From Notolepis coatsorum (taxonomy: Eukaryota; Chordata; Actinopteri; Aulopiformes; Paralepididae): a DNA stretch of 64,000 nucleotides. The stretch's first letter is position 1; each line of letters opens with the position of its first letter. Location: positions 86,472,751-86,536,750 of the forward strand of contig OZ020598.1 of assembly GCA_963971535.1 (NCBI GenBank), written 5' to 3'. The notes below the pieces were generated by a model. It saw only the letters and a program-made list of their open reading frames with translations, was not told the DNA's origin and searched no databases. Positions 12,179 to 24,872 of this stretch are shown piece by piece. The position numbers and the translations under genes were made by a program.

Positions 12179-12999
12179 GAGGGGCCTTTGTCCGAATACG
12201 CTGGCGATGTGGGGGGCGGGGCACTACGTGCCCACCTGGTGGGGTCTTGATGCTGGCATCATGGACTTCTCCGGGCCCCCATTCCAGGGAGTCCAGTCCT
12301 TTTGGTGGGTCTGGGTCTTCCTTCGTGCTCCGCTGCTACGGCCTTGCCACGGGGTTGGGTTTGCCCTTGACCCCGTGATTCTGGGGGCAGTAACGAGGTT
12401 GTTCCTCCGTTCGTTCCCGGGTGGCATGCGGGTTGTGCGTGTGTGTAGTCGTGGGTCAAGCCACGGTCTGCTCACCCTGTGCGTTGAGTTGCTTGAGTGC
12501 CTCTTCGCACGGTCGGGTCCGTCGCCCTCCCGTGACGTCCCTAATAGGGGGGCTACCCTCCATTAGGGGGGGTCGGGGGGGCTCGGCCCTCCCTGTTCTG
12601 ATGGTTTTGGGGGGCTGTCAGCGGGGTGTATTTGTCAGCCAAGTGGCTCCGCTTGGCCTCCCTTGTGCAGAAGGCGATGCCAAGCTAAGCCACTAACGAT
12701 ACAGAACGTTAGGTTATGACTATAACCAAGTTCTGTTAGTTAGGGGCGATGCTTGGCATCGGACGCCGCTGCAGCCCTTGTCCTCACCTTGTGGTGAAAG
12801 CTTGGGAAGGAGGAGAGCAGGTGACCACACACCTGCTTATGAAGGTAAGCTGATGAGGGGTGTGGTCAGACTAATACTGGTATTAGAGGTACATTTGTGG
12901 TTTATTCAGTACGCGTGCACGTACGCGAGATAGTGCAGAAGGCGATGCCAAGCATCGCCCCTAACTAACAGAACTTGGTTATAGTCATAACCTAACGTT

Positions 13000-13928
13000 T
13001 TGTATTGCAAGAACATGTCAAAAAGACTGGCATGGTCCTTTAATGCCAAAACGTCATCATGCTAAATGCCAAACCCCATATGCCCAATGCTTGGTGGACC
13101 CCTGCTAATCGCAGCTTGTGGCAATATTTTATTTATCTATTATTTATCTTTTTGTAGAGCAAGCGCCATTCAACAGCATCAACAGGATGAGCTGTGAGCA
13201 GAGGGGAGACTGCTGTTCTGATCTCTTTCAATGGATCTCAAAATAACAATTACAACTTTGTTTAATTCTTGTCCCTGTCCGTCATCTAGGTGACTCTTAT
13301 TTAGCTACTTATTCCCAGGCTATTTATGGACACTGTTTTTATGCAGGCTATATATTATGTTTATGGACAGTGTCAAATTGCCCCCAGTGCTCCGCATGAT
13401 GGCTTAAGTAATTGCTATGAAGGTTGTAGACAGTTTCTACTTGACAACATAACATTCCAAATTAACCCAGGTGTATTGCCTGTTGTTTTGCTAATATCAA
13501 TAGCTGACAGGAAATAAACTTGGGTCCAATCTGTTGCCTAGCAATGCAATTCCACTGAAACCGCCTTCACAACAGTTCGGAATCATTCTCGTCAACAGTA
13601 GCCCGAATACTTTGCTTTGCCTTTGATCTCATTTGTGAGTTCTCTGGGCTTGATTCACCGTGAAAATCGTGCAAAAACAGTCTTTTTTTGGGGCGTTGTC
13701 AGCCATTAACTTGTGTCATCCTCATAAATGCCACAATGATATATTAATGACACAATCCTCCAGATGAGTTATGGGCTGGTTTGACACGAAGATTTTTACT
13801 CTACTCTGTTCATCCTACTGACCTTCGGTTTAGTCTGAGGGACACATGTCGTGACAGGTTTGATTTCCTTGATTCCATGTCTGTGTCTCCATATAATATA
13901 ATATAATATAATATAATCTTCCCCGTAT
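13000..13928. other. Intron, no gene or named repeat recognised
   Basis: Ordinary AT-rich intron with no splice-flanked PDE6-like block. A short (TAATA)n run lies at about 13890-13917, just before the minisatellite. Confidence 0.5.
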
Positions 13929-14665
13929 AGGCTCTATGTGTGGCCCGACGAGCAGGAAGCCATTAGGCTCTATGTGGCCCGACGAGCAGGAAGCCATTAG
14001 GCTCTATGTGGCCTGACGAGCAGGAAGCCATTAGGCTCTATGTGGCCCGACGAGCAGGAAGCCATTAGGCTCTATGTGTGGCCCGACGAGCAGGAAGCCA
14101 TTAGGCTCTATGTGGCCCGACGAGCAGGAAGCCATTAGGCTCTATGTGGCCCGACGAGCAGGAAGCCATTAGGCTCTATGTGTGGCCCGACGAGCAGGAA
14201 GCCATTAGGCTCTATGTGTGGCCCGACGAGCAGGAAGCCATTAGGCTCTATGTGGCCCGACGAGCAGGAAGCCATTAGGCTCTATGTGGCCCGACGAGCA
14301 GGAAGCCATTAGGCTCTATGTGGCCCGACGAGCAGGAAGCCATTAGGCTCTATGTGGCCCGACGAGCAGGAAGCCATTAGGCTCTGTGTGTGGCCCGACG
14401 AGCAGGAAGCCATTAGGCTCTATGTGTGGCCCGACGAGCAGGAAGCCATTAGGCTCTATGTGGCCCGACGAGCAGGAAGCCATTAGGCTATATGTGTGGC
14501 CCGACGAGCAGGAAGCCATTAGGCTCTATGTGTGGCCCGACGAGCAGGAAGCCATTAGGCTCTATGTGTGGCCCGACGAGCAGGAAGCCATTAGGCTCTA
14601 TGTGGCCCGACGAGCAGGAAGCCATTAGGCTCTATGTGGCCCGACGAGCAGGAAGCCATTAGGCT
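13929..14665. repeat. 34/36-bp minisatellite
   Basis: About 21 copies of a unit containing GGCCCGACGAGCAGGAAGCC and ATTAGGCTCTATGT. The length varies by an extra GT (34 or 36 bp). Copies are nearly identical, which suggests recent expansion. Confidence 0.95.
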
Positions 14666-15570
14666 TTATTCTACAGTTGTCAGTGTGCAGACTGTGGTGG
14701 AAACAAAACAGTCTCACACACTGCCATGATGGATCATTGTAATATCTCCAGGTGCCATAATTAAGCGCACCGTGCTTTTCCATACTGCTGAACCTCTCTC
14801 TCTCTCTTTTTTCTCTCTCTCTCTCCTTAATTCTATCTCTCCTCCTCTTGTCCTTCTGTATCTTTTCATCGTCTCCGATTCTTAAAATGTTTTCACCTTG
14901 CCATCTCTCCTCTCATCTTCCTCTTCCTCTATTATGGTTAATTTTTCACGTGGTGGAAAAGTACTTTTACTCAATCTACGTAGTACATTTCGTTAGTTAT
15001 TTGTACTAATACCTGAGTATTTCCAATTTTTAGGGACGGTTATACATTTACCTTTATAATTTGAAGGAAATATTTTATCTGAAAGCAACAAGTAACCAAA
15101 TACTGTATTTGGTTACAAGTATTCTGTACATGCGATAAGTTCATGAAAATTATGCAAAAAGTTAAAATCGGCCAAATCTGTCAAAGTTGATCTATCCCAA
15201 ACCCTGTATCAGTCTATACTCAACAGTATAGAGACTCATTGGACAAAATATATTTAGATATATAATAAATGTTTTCTTCATCAGAAAGATATAACATGCT
15301 TCTGTGTGTAAAAAAAAGAGTCACATCGCTTTACTTTCTAACACGTTTATTGGTATCCATTATTATTCTCAGATGCAGATACCCTATTTTACCATGTTAT
15401 CTGACAGATGTGCGCTACCCAAGAATATGTACTTTTACTTCAAGAAGAAATGTGACTGAAGAACTTCTATCAGGGTATTTCTATTGTTTACTTAAAGTTT
15501 TGTGTAGTCTGTCTGCCGTCTCGTTTGACTGCCTCCTATCTTCTCATCTCCCCCCCTATCTCTCTGACAG
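14666..15570. other. Intron, no gene recognised
   Basis: A CT-rich stretch (about 14796-14940) is followed by AT-rich unique-looking sequence leading to the acceptor of the exon at 15571. The open frame near 15269-15583 crosses the acceptor and has no recognised domain. Confidence 0.5.
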
Positions 15571-15618
15571 ATCTGTAACATAATGAATGCAGGACAGGAT
15601 GATGTCTTCAACTTCCAA
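15571..15618 (+). CDS. pde6a: pde6a exon (window exon 4), GAF-B
   Basis: Sixteen codons reading ICNIMNAGQDDVFNFQ. The acceptor is TCTCTGACAG; the donor is GTAAGT at 15619. The ICNIMNA block is conserved in PDE6 GAF-B. Phase is 0 at both ends. Confidence 0.95.
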
Positions 15619-16700
15619 GTAAGTTGGCCATAGAAGTCAGGTTTGCTCCCTGCCTGTAGAAACATGATCTAGTTGTTTACGGACAGTAGTTCTTTACTAT
15701 GAAGACAAAGTTGTTTAACATGTTCTGATGCTGTAAAATATTTAGTTTTAGTGGTTTAGTAGCTTAGTGGTACACAAAGCTTAATTTCCACCTAAATTAT
15801 TGATTTATTGATTGATTATTTTATTTCTGTGCCCGACCCGCGTGGGTTTATAAGATACCAAAAATACTGTTGCAGTGTTCCATTATTTTCCATTCCAATT
15901 AAATTATTACATGAATACAAATGACATGAATAAAGATTACAGCTCGGCCTTAGACAAAGTATTCGGCCTTCTCTCCCAAGCTTGGCAAATAAAATCTGCA
16001 ACAAAATAAGTTACCGTCCAGAAGCACGACTCAAGTTTGTCATATTCGCACTCATGAAAATCAATGTAAATGGAGGAATTTTTACAAAAAATTACATCCC
16101 TTATGTTCTCGTGGACATGACCATGACGACCACACATTTACAACTGAAAACTCTTTCATGTGTGAAAATGTCTCATATTATGAAAAATGGACTTTTAACA
16201 AAAATAATCTTTGAAGCTGTAAGAGCAAATATTTATGTTGTTTAGGGGTGGAACAAAAAAATCTATATTGCGATATATCATCATACTTCCTCTTGCGACA
16301 CATACAAAAATTATACATACTTTTGGCTTGACAGTCCCATTTTACTGCAATAAAAATGACTGGAATGAGGTCTTAGAAGATAAAACAGATGATGTATATT
16401 TTTATTGCAGATGGTAACAAGGTTCTCCATTGGGGACATAATTAATAGTTAATAATAATCAAGTTGCGGTCAGTGTGTAATAAAGAGGCCCTATGCAATT
16501 TGTTGTACATTAGGGACGCACACTACATAATCCGATACGCTGTCATGACAATTCTGTGAATAAATACATAATTCCTGCTTTTTGCCTTTTTATGGCCTTT
16601 TTTTCTTATTCAGTTATTATACAGATATCGTGATGTATCGTAGATTACATTTCTTGCAATAATATCGATTATCGCAGATATCCCTGATATCTGAACCTTT
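15619..16700. other. Intron with AT-rich decayed repeats
   Basis: A TTTATTGATTGATTATTTTA-rich stretch with mobile-element character lies near 15795-16240. From about 16246 to 16700, ATATCG-rich sequence (TATTGCGATATATC, GATATCGTGATGTATCG) resembles fish non-autonomous DNA transposons. No intact termini found. Confidence 0.35.
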
Positions 16701-16719
16701 ATGCCCACCAAGGCTGCTC

Positions 16720-17480
16720 TCCCTGTTAACCTTCAACCCCTCACTCTCCCCCACCAATGTGTGTACCGCACTGACTAATGCACTTAAGCCCTGATGGCAC
16801 CCCCGGCAGAGTGCTCATGGAACTGCGCTGAGCAGCTGACTGAGGTCTTAACTGACATCTTGAACCTGTCACTAGCCCAGGCAGTTGTCCCAGCGTGCTT
16901 TAAAACCACCTCCATAGTGCCAGTGCCGAAACACTCCTCTGCCTTGAGCCTTAATGACTTCTGCCCTGTTGCACTCACCCCCATCATCATGAAGTGCGTC
17001 AAGAGGCTGGTCCAGGCTCACCTCAAATCTGGCCTCTCACCCTCTCTGGACAGTCACCAATTTGCTGTGAGAACAGCAGCATGGAGGACGCTGTCTCTAA
17101 CGCTAAGTGCTACATGCTGCCCTCTCCCATCTGAATGAGTAGTACCCATGTGAGAATATCTGTTCATCGACTTCAGCTCAGCATTCAACACCATCCTCTC
17201 CTCAAACTCATCTCCAAACTCCATGACGTTGTGGAAACCAAGGACCTCGACATGCACCCCTCTGTCTGCAACTGGATACTTGACTTCCTAATTAACAGGC
17301 CCCTGTTTGTTAGGATATAGACAATGTCACCTCCTCCACCCTCACCCTGAACACCGGCATCCCGCAAGGCTGTGTGTTGATCCCCTTCTCTACTCCCTCT
17401 TCACCCACGACTGAACACTATACATGGCACTAACACCATTATCAAGTGTGCAGACAATGGGTCGGTCTACATAAATATAC
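16720..17480 (+). pseudogene. Degenerate LINE reverse transcriptase fragment (L2/Jockey group)
   Basis: Frame-broken translation shows non-LTR reverse-transcriptase blocks in order: LTEVLTDILNLSLAQAVVPA, then FKTTSIVPVPKHS, LNDFCPVALTPIIMKC, FIDFSSAFNTI-like, WILDFLINRP and GIPQGCV. The FADD active site is degraded to a CADN-like sequence (GTGCAGACAATGGG). It is related to the LINE at 23.6 kb but clearly older. A further piece (KELIMDFRKT, about 17937-17995) follows after unrelated sequence. Confidence 0.75.
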
Positions 17481-17995
17481 AGAGCTAAGGACAACAACAA
17501 CAAAAAGAAAGCATAGGAAAACTGAGGGAGATGTAGAGTGGATCCATCGCGCCTGTGGTAGTCAGAACCGGTTTGAGGAAGAATAGCCGCTGCTGTCGAC
17601 GCTGTTAGCCACATCAAGGGCGGCGCAGGGAGGATCACACCACCCTGACGGGCCCCACGGGGCGGGACCAGAGAGACAGGGAGACAGGGACAGGGGTTAG
17701 AGAGCTCCCGTGTTCGCAATGGGCAGACATAGGAGCAATAAACACTTGTAATAAGCATATATTATATGCATACATAGCATAGTAGCTATAGAATCAAGCT
17801 ATATAAGAATGTTTTAAAATTAAAGTAATAAATAGAACTAAGAACAAAGAGGCATATGTCAACTCAACTGAGGGCGACAGGCGTCGGGTGGATTACTTGC
17901 GCCTGTGGTAGTAAGAACCGGTTTGAGGATGAAACCGGGAAAGGAGCTCATCATGGACTTCAGGAAGACTGGAGCCGGCACGCCGGTCCCGGTCC

Positions 17996-18085
17996 ACTCA
18001 TTCATTCATTCATTCATTCATTCATTCATTCATTCATTCATTCATTCATTCATTCATTCATTCATTCATTCATTCATTCATTCAC
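17996..18085. repeat. (ATTC)n microsatellite
   Basis: About 21 uninterrupted ATTC units directly after the LINE fragment KELIMDFRKT. Confidence 0.97.
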
Positions 18086-18386
18086 TCACTCTGTTGCCTA
18101 TACTCAATTGACCTACCTACTGATTTCACTGTCTACAACTGCCCTACACTGTAATTAGTAATCATAATAATCACAACTACCTACCTCATACTATAGTCTA
18201 CCCATATAACTTTGTATGATAGCATGTACAATGTTGGTGCATATACTGTATATATACATTCATATATTTATATTTACAGCATATATATATCCATATATGT
18301 CTGAATATACCTACATATAATTCTTCTATATACCTACTTATAAGGTATAACTGTATGATAGCATGTACAATAATGCTGTATATACC

Positions 18387-18387
<1 letters not shown>

Positions 18388-18426
<39 letters not shown>
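18388..18426. repeat. (AT)n microsatellite
   Basis: About 19 AT units inside an AT-rich stretch with several shorter ATAT runs (18240-18500). Confidence 0.9.
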
Positions 18427-18428
<2 letters not shown>

Positions 18429-21302
18429 TTACCATATATCTATTCATATCTGTCTGTACATACCTGCATATAATCCCTTTTACATATCTATAGATACTAT
18501 ATCTATATCATATCCCTTACCTACTCTTACTAGTTACGCTGCTGGGCAGTATGACTTACTACCATAGTGTATTTATACCTGTATCACTGTACATATTACT
18601 GTACATAGTAATACAACTCTGTACATACATATTGTGACAGATCTCCTCCCCCCTCCCATGGATATGTGAAGGATGGGAGATACTTCTGCCACAGGAGTAG
18701 TAGAGTCAATTAGGTAGCTGATTAGTACTGATAGAATACACCTGCGCAGCATTAGTTCACACACATCTCACGTGCACACACCCCAGACACACACACACAC
18801 ACACACTACAAAGCCACTTGGTTAGTCAGGAGTAAGTCGAGTGGAGGTGAGGTTGGAGTTGTTGTATTGAGAGAGAGATAAGATAAGATAAGATATTCCT
18901 TTATTGATCCCCTTGGGGAAATTCAGGCATCATAGCAGCATGGGGGATGGGGGGGGGGGGTACAGGTAGTAAAAACAACACATCAGTGTAAACAAATAAG
19001 TCAGAGAGATTGTTTGTTCAGAGTTGTGATGGTGAGAGGTAGTGAAAGGTGAGGAGAAAGCGAGTAGGTGTTCTTTGTGTACTGGACCCTGGACTGGCTG
19101 AGATTCCCCCTTGTGTTCTAACCCTGGACTGGACGACTACCCTGAATTGAGAACAATCCCTTTTCCCTGTTTTGTGTTTTTGACCTCGGACTGAATCACA
19201 ACCATTCTTTTGCTTTTCCCCTCTGGATTCTGCCCTGAATTCAATCAATACTTGTATTGATTGATATTGCTCTTGTGTGGACATTCAAATTTGTATGTAT
19301 TTGAACCGTGGCGAGCCTGAACACTACCAGGTTCGTCATATGATTAGCACTATTACTATAGTACTAATTTATATATTTTATACTTGTACATTGTATGTTA
19401 CTATTGCACTTTACTGTTACATGTGCACTCTGATTGGATGCCAAACCTATTTCCGTTGCACTGTATTTGTGCTGTATGACAATACATTTTAATCGAATCT
19501 AATATTGTGTATCGTGATATTATCCTTATCGAGGGCCAGATTCGTCTCAGTATCCTCTCGTGAGTTACTCGTAACATCCCTATTTCTGTTCTTAGAATGG
19601 AGTTTCAATTGTGTATTCTCTTTACGTGTGTATTCTCTTCACATCTGGGTCACAAATGGCTCTTATTTGACTCCTATAGAGGTCACTGTGTGACTCTATA
19701 GAGGCTCAAGCTCTTCATCTCTCCTATAACCAGCTATGATTTATTTTATTATTCCTTTAGAGCCAGGGGAAATCCTTGGCCATAGTGCTTATCTTTGAAC
19801 AGCATGTTTAAAAACCGTGTGTAAAGAACAAGGCAATACAATTATGTATAAATAATGCAGTATTTCCCACGGGCTTGTGTGTTTGGCAGTATTGGCGCGC
19901 TGACGGTTAGGCGTGTGAGACTGAGTGGTGCGATGACGTGAACTGATGTGCGGTGCATGCAGCGCATTAAAGGAGGAAATCCACCCTAAAACAGAACCTA
20001 CATTGTACTATTCCAGTGATAGACTATATAATATAACAATTAAACATATTTTATTAATCAAGCTAATTTTTACATATGCCTGGAAATTCATCCTCTGCAT
20101 TTAACCCATCCCCCAACCAGTTAGGAACCAGTTAGGAGCAGATCTGGGGCAGTTCGGTCAATATCGCTCTCCCAGAGCTGGAAATCAGATCGCTGAGACT
20201 TGTTGATTATCAAGTGACACCTTCTTTTAAGCCTACGGGCCCCTCCTGGGGCCCATTTACCACCGCTGCTTCTCTGTAGCGTAACTCTTTGAGCTATCGA
20301 AAGCCAAGGAGCTGAGCTTTCTTCACACATATGGCTTATTACGGTAATCCAAAAACTGTGGGAGTTAATGAGGAAGTAAACACAAGTAGAATTCTACCTG
20401 CTTCAAGGTCAACCACCAAGGTCAAAATTCTGCCTAGAAAAAAGTTAGTAAAAAGGAGCCTAAGAACCATAAATCTGAAAGGCCAGGGTTCACAAACTTT
20501 ATTGCATAATAGTTCAAAGTAAAAAAAATGACATGTGCAAAGTTAAATTGATGTTCAATTGCAGTGTCTACTTCATAAGTGTTTGATACACACTCAAAAC
20601 ATACAGTAAGTTCAAACAATAACAGATATTGAAGGCTGAAGTAGTTCTGAAAAAAGGGTAAAAAGCACTTACTCACAGCACAATCTCTGACAATTACACA
20701 GCAATAACAACTACATATACAGGTGAATTGTTTCAGGCTTAGGTTTAAAAGGGTAATTAACGATGAATTAGTGACCGGTTTTTGTGGGCTCACGGAATTT
20801 AATTTAATTTCAATTTAGGGCTTACAGGGTCTGAATGAGAAAATGTACTCGCATCCCAGTAAAATCACCATGGGTAGCTGTCATGGTGTCATATGAGTTG
20901 CTATTCACTGTCTATGTCTCTTGATGATAGCATCACTAGAGTATTAAGGAGTGACAAGGTCATTATTCACAATGAACTCTATTTTACGGTGGATTTTCTC
21001 CTTTAAGCACCTATAATTGAATTTGAACAGTTAGGGGAATCTAATTTGTGGTCGTCGAATCACTGTGTATGAAATCACAAGGGGGTTATGTAGTGGGCTC
21101 TAATGGACTGCAAATAACACCTTTGGGAGCAATCATAAAGATATAGCTGAACATACAGTTCGAAGCTCTGGAACAAAATACTCTCCCATTCACTGTTCTC
21201 CTTACTGTGTCAGCAGCACTATATAGAGACTTATAGCGTTGCTATTGTATTCATACTCAGTGGGAGAGTTGTTCAGTTTAACCACAGGGATGTTGTATGT
21301 TA
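18427..21302. other. Intron with scattered interspersed-repeat fragments
   Basis: A TTTATTGATCCCCTTGGGGA fragment at about 18897-18930 is a common fish repeat end, with a related inverted piece at about 56148-56190. A SINE-like remnant lies at about 20080-20330 (CATCCTCTGCATTTAACCCA). The rest shows no coding signature and no PDE6-like block. Confidence 0.4.
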
Positions 21303-21683
<381 letters not shown>

Positions 21684-21705
21684 GGCTTGGGAATACAAAT
21701 GATGA

Positions 21706-22056
<351 letters not shown>

Positions 22057-22396
22057 TAAGAGGAAATATGGTAATAGTGTAGTTGGGGAAAATGGGATTC
22101 TTTGCAAAATCTTTGCTAACTTGTTTTCGTTTTTATAGTGTTTTTGGGACATTAGGGTCATCAGCAAACAGAACACCGGAGGGTTTGAGGCCCCCAGAAA
22201 GGGCCCCAAAAAGATTAGACATAAGCCATCTTGCAATACCACTTTTGGTTTTTGGGGTTAGGGATTGCAACAATTCCAGTGTTGACATTGTTTTGTGTAT
22301 TTGAGGTGGAGGTTGTGTGTAAAGGTCATGAAAGGCTATACATGACAATAAAGACAACGAAATGACCTTGACCTTGACATTGACACACAACCTTGA

Positions 22397-23470
22397 TCTG
22401 TGGTGAGCCTCTCTCTCTGTGGTGAGCCTCTCTCTGTGGTGAGCCTCTCTCTGTGGTGAGCCTCTCTCTGTGGTGAGTGTCTCTCCTCTCTGTGGTGAGC
22501 CTCTCTCTGTGGTGAGCCTCTCTCCTCTCTGTGGTGAGCCTCTCTCCTCTCTGTGGTGAGCCTCTCTCCTCTCTGTGGTGAGCCTCTCTCCTCTCTGTGG
22601 TGAGCCTCTCTCCTCTCTGTGGTGAGCCTCTCTCTGTGGTGAGCCTCTCTCCTCTCTGTGGTGAGCCTCTCTCCTCTCTGTGGTGAGCCTCTCTCTGTGG
22701 TGAGCCTCTCTCCTCTCTGTGGTGAGCCTCTCTCCTCTCTGTGGTGAGCCTCTCTCTCTGTGGTGAGCCTCTCTCCTCTCTGTGGTGAGCCTCTCTCTGT
22801 GGTGAGCCTCTCTCTGTGGTGAGCCTCTCTCCTCTCTGTGGTGAGCCTCTCTCCTCTCTGTGGTGAGCCTCTCTCCTCTCTGTGGTGAGCCTCTCTCTGT
22901 GGTGAGCCTCTCTCCTCTCTGTGGTGAGCCTCTCTCTGTGGTGAGCTTCTCTCTGTGGTGAGCCTCTCTCCTCTCTGTGGTGAGCCTCTCTCTGTGGTGA
23001 GCTTCTCTTTGTGGTGAGCCTCTCTCCTATCTGTGGTGAGCCTCTCTCTGTGGTGAGCCTCTCTCCTCTCTGTGGTGAGCCTCTCTCCTATCTGTGGTGA
23101 GCCTCTCTCTGTGGTGAGCCTCTCTCCTCTCTGTGGTGAGCCTCTCTCCTATCTGTGGTGAGCCTCTCTCCTCTCTGTGGTGAGCCTCTCTCCTCTCTGT
23201 GGTGAGCCTCTCTCCTCTCTGTGGTGAGCCTCTCTCTGTGGTGAGCCTCTCTCCTCTCTGTGGTGAGCCTCTCTCCTCTCTGTGGTGAGCCTCTCTCCTC
23301 TCTGTGATGAGCCTCTCTCCTTTCTGTGGTGAGCCTCTCTCCTCTCTGTGGTGAGCCTCTCTCCTCTCTGTGGTGAGCCTCTCTCCTCTCTGTGGTGAGC
23401 CTCTCTCTGTGGTGAGCCTCTCTCCTCTCTGTGGTGAGCCTCTCTCCTCTCTGTGGTGAGCCTCTCTGTG
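22397..23470. repeat. 16/22-bp CT-rich minisatellite
   Basis: More than fifty copies of TGTGGTGAGCCTCTCTC with or without an inserted CTCTCC, giving ~16- and ~22-bp units in irregular order. The minus-strand frame rich in REAHHRE is an artefact. The array ends shortly before the LINE. Confidence 0.95.
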
Positions 23471-23612
23471 GGGGTTCAGGGTCCAACAGAAACACCCTTA
23501 GTGGGATTGAAAAGTTGTAACCCTCCAGTCTTCTATTTGCTGACACCCTAAAGGTCCCAACACCAGCGTGAGATAGATTTTGCACAACGTTTACACAGAA
23601 TGACACAAGCAT

Positions 23613-24725
23613 TTGCCCAGCATATTGTTGGCCAATGTGCAATCGATAGGAAATAAACTGGACGACATCAGAGCACGGATCCAATTCCAGAGGGACATTC
23701 GGGACTGCAACGTCCTCTGTTTCACAGAAACTTGGCTGTCTCCAGACGTCCCGAATCATGCAATAGAACCGGCAGACCACTTCTTCGTTCTCCGCAAGGA
23801 CCGGACGGCAGAAGAGTCACAAAAGACGAAAGGAGGCGGCATTGCCTTCATGATAAACAAGGAGTGGTGCGATTTAGGCAACGCAAAGGAATTGTCTAAC
23901 CACTGCTCCCCAGACCTGGAGTTTATCACGATCAAATGTCGACCCTTCTTTCTCCCGAGGGAGCTAACGTCCATCATCATGATCGGAGTATACATCCCAC
24001 CACACGCGAACACTGGGGCCGCACTTTCAAAATTACACAACAAGGTAAACAAACTACAGATAGCTAGCGTTGATGCTGCCATTTTGGTTCTGGGCGATTT
24101 CAACAGCGCGCGTCTTAAAAAGGTGTTGCCGAATTTCTATCAGCATGTGACCTGTCCCACCAGAGGCGAGAATATATTAGACCATGTATACTCGCAATTT
24201 AAGAATGGGTACAAGTCACAGGCTCTTAGTCCATTCGGTAAGTCCGATCACGCCGCCATCTTTCTTTTGCCAAAGTATAAACAAAGTCTCAAGCGAACGC
24301 CGGTAGTATCTCGAGAGGTTAAGCGTTGGACCGTGACGTCAGAGGAGACACTCCAAGCTGCGCTTGAATGCACAGACTGGAGTGTATTCCGTGATAACAC
24401 AGCCAATATTAACGAATACACTGAAACGGTGCTTGACTTTGTCTGTACTCTGGTAGAAGAAACAATCCCCTCTACAACAATTAGAATATACCCAAATCAA
24501 AAGCCCTGGGTAGATAAATCCGTCCGTGAGGCTCTGAAAGTGCGCACATCAGCCTACAACACCGGGCTGGTGACAGGCAACATGGAAGAACACAAGACGG
24601 CAAGATACAACGTCACGAGAGCAGTAATAGAGGCAAAACGGCGTTACAGGGATAAAGTTGAACTTCAGTTTGAACAGGCTGACTCTAGAGGTATGTGGCA
24701 GGGCCTCAGAACAATGACAGACTAA
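23613..24725 (+). pseudogene. LINE ORF2 part 1: AP endonuclease and linker
   Basis: A 370-residue open frame. Apurinic-endonuclease motifs are visible in order: LLANVQSIGNKLDD near the N-terminus, CFTETWLS (catalytic Glu), VYIPPHAN, VLGDFNSA (Asp and Asn), LDHVYSQ and FGKSDHAAIF (catalytic Asp-His). The later part, NQKPWVDKSVREAL and EAKRRYRDKVE, is the linker common to fish L2-like elements. The enzyme would nick genomic DNA to prime reverse transcription. The frame closes just after GMWQGLRTMTD, where intact relatives continue into the reverse transcriptase. The start Met at 23613 is probably internal to a longer original ORF. Confidence 0.88.
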
Positions 24726-24872
24726 AAGGCACCTCCCTCAAACTGAACAGTGACATCTCCTTAGCAAATGATCTCAATTCCTTCTATGCGAGGTTTGAGG
24801 CTGTGAATAACAACACCAGCCTACAAACCACGGCAATGGGGTGGGGGGGGGGGGTCTACTGATGGAGACTCA

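Larger units (their letters stand above)
7826..12999 (+). mobile_element. DIRS-like element A, large and apparently non-autonomous
   Basis: A 5.2-kb element with inverted terminal repeats (left 7826-8012; right about 12787-12996) and an internal complementary region at 12665-12761. The internal region is the reverse complement of the outer left end joined to that of the outer right end, as in DIRS-1. GTT is present at both flanks (7826-7828, 12997-12999) and at the internal junction. The interior aligns over most of its length with element B at 39231-46011 once B's solo LTR and a ~170-bp extra block are removed. I find no reverse transcriptase, RNase H or tyrosine recombinase motifs in any frame. 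The interior holds a G24 run near 10120 and 5S rRNA-like segments. The 3' end before the internal region also resembles those of the elements at 33.5 kb and 58.0 kb. Confidence 0.8.

Noticed and set aside
11422-12566. Overlapping 100-210 residue frames in elements A and B
   Set aside because: They occur on both strands of GC-rich, repeat-derived sequence, overlap the 5S-like segment and show no recognised domain.
13929-14665. Possible CRISPR-like array or coding repeat
   Set aside because: Units are contiguous without unique spacers, in a vertebrate intron; it is a minisatellite.
23088-23780. Minus-strand frame rich in REAHHRE
   Set aside because: It is the 22-bp CT-rich minisatellite running into the antisense of the LINE.
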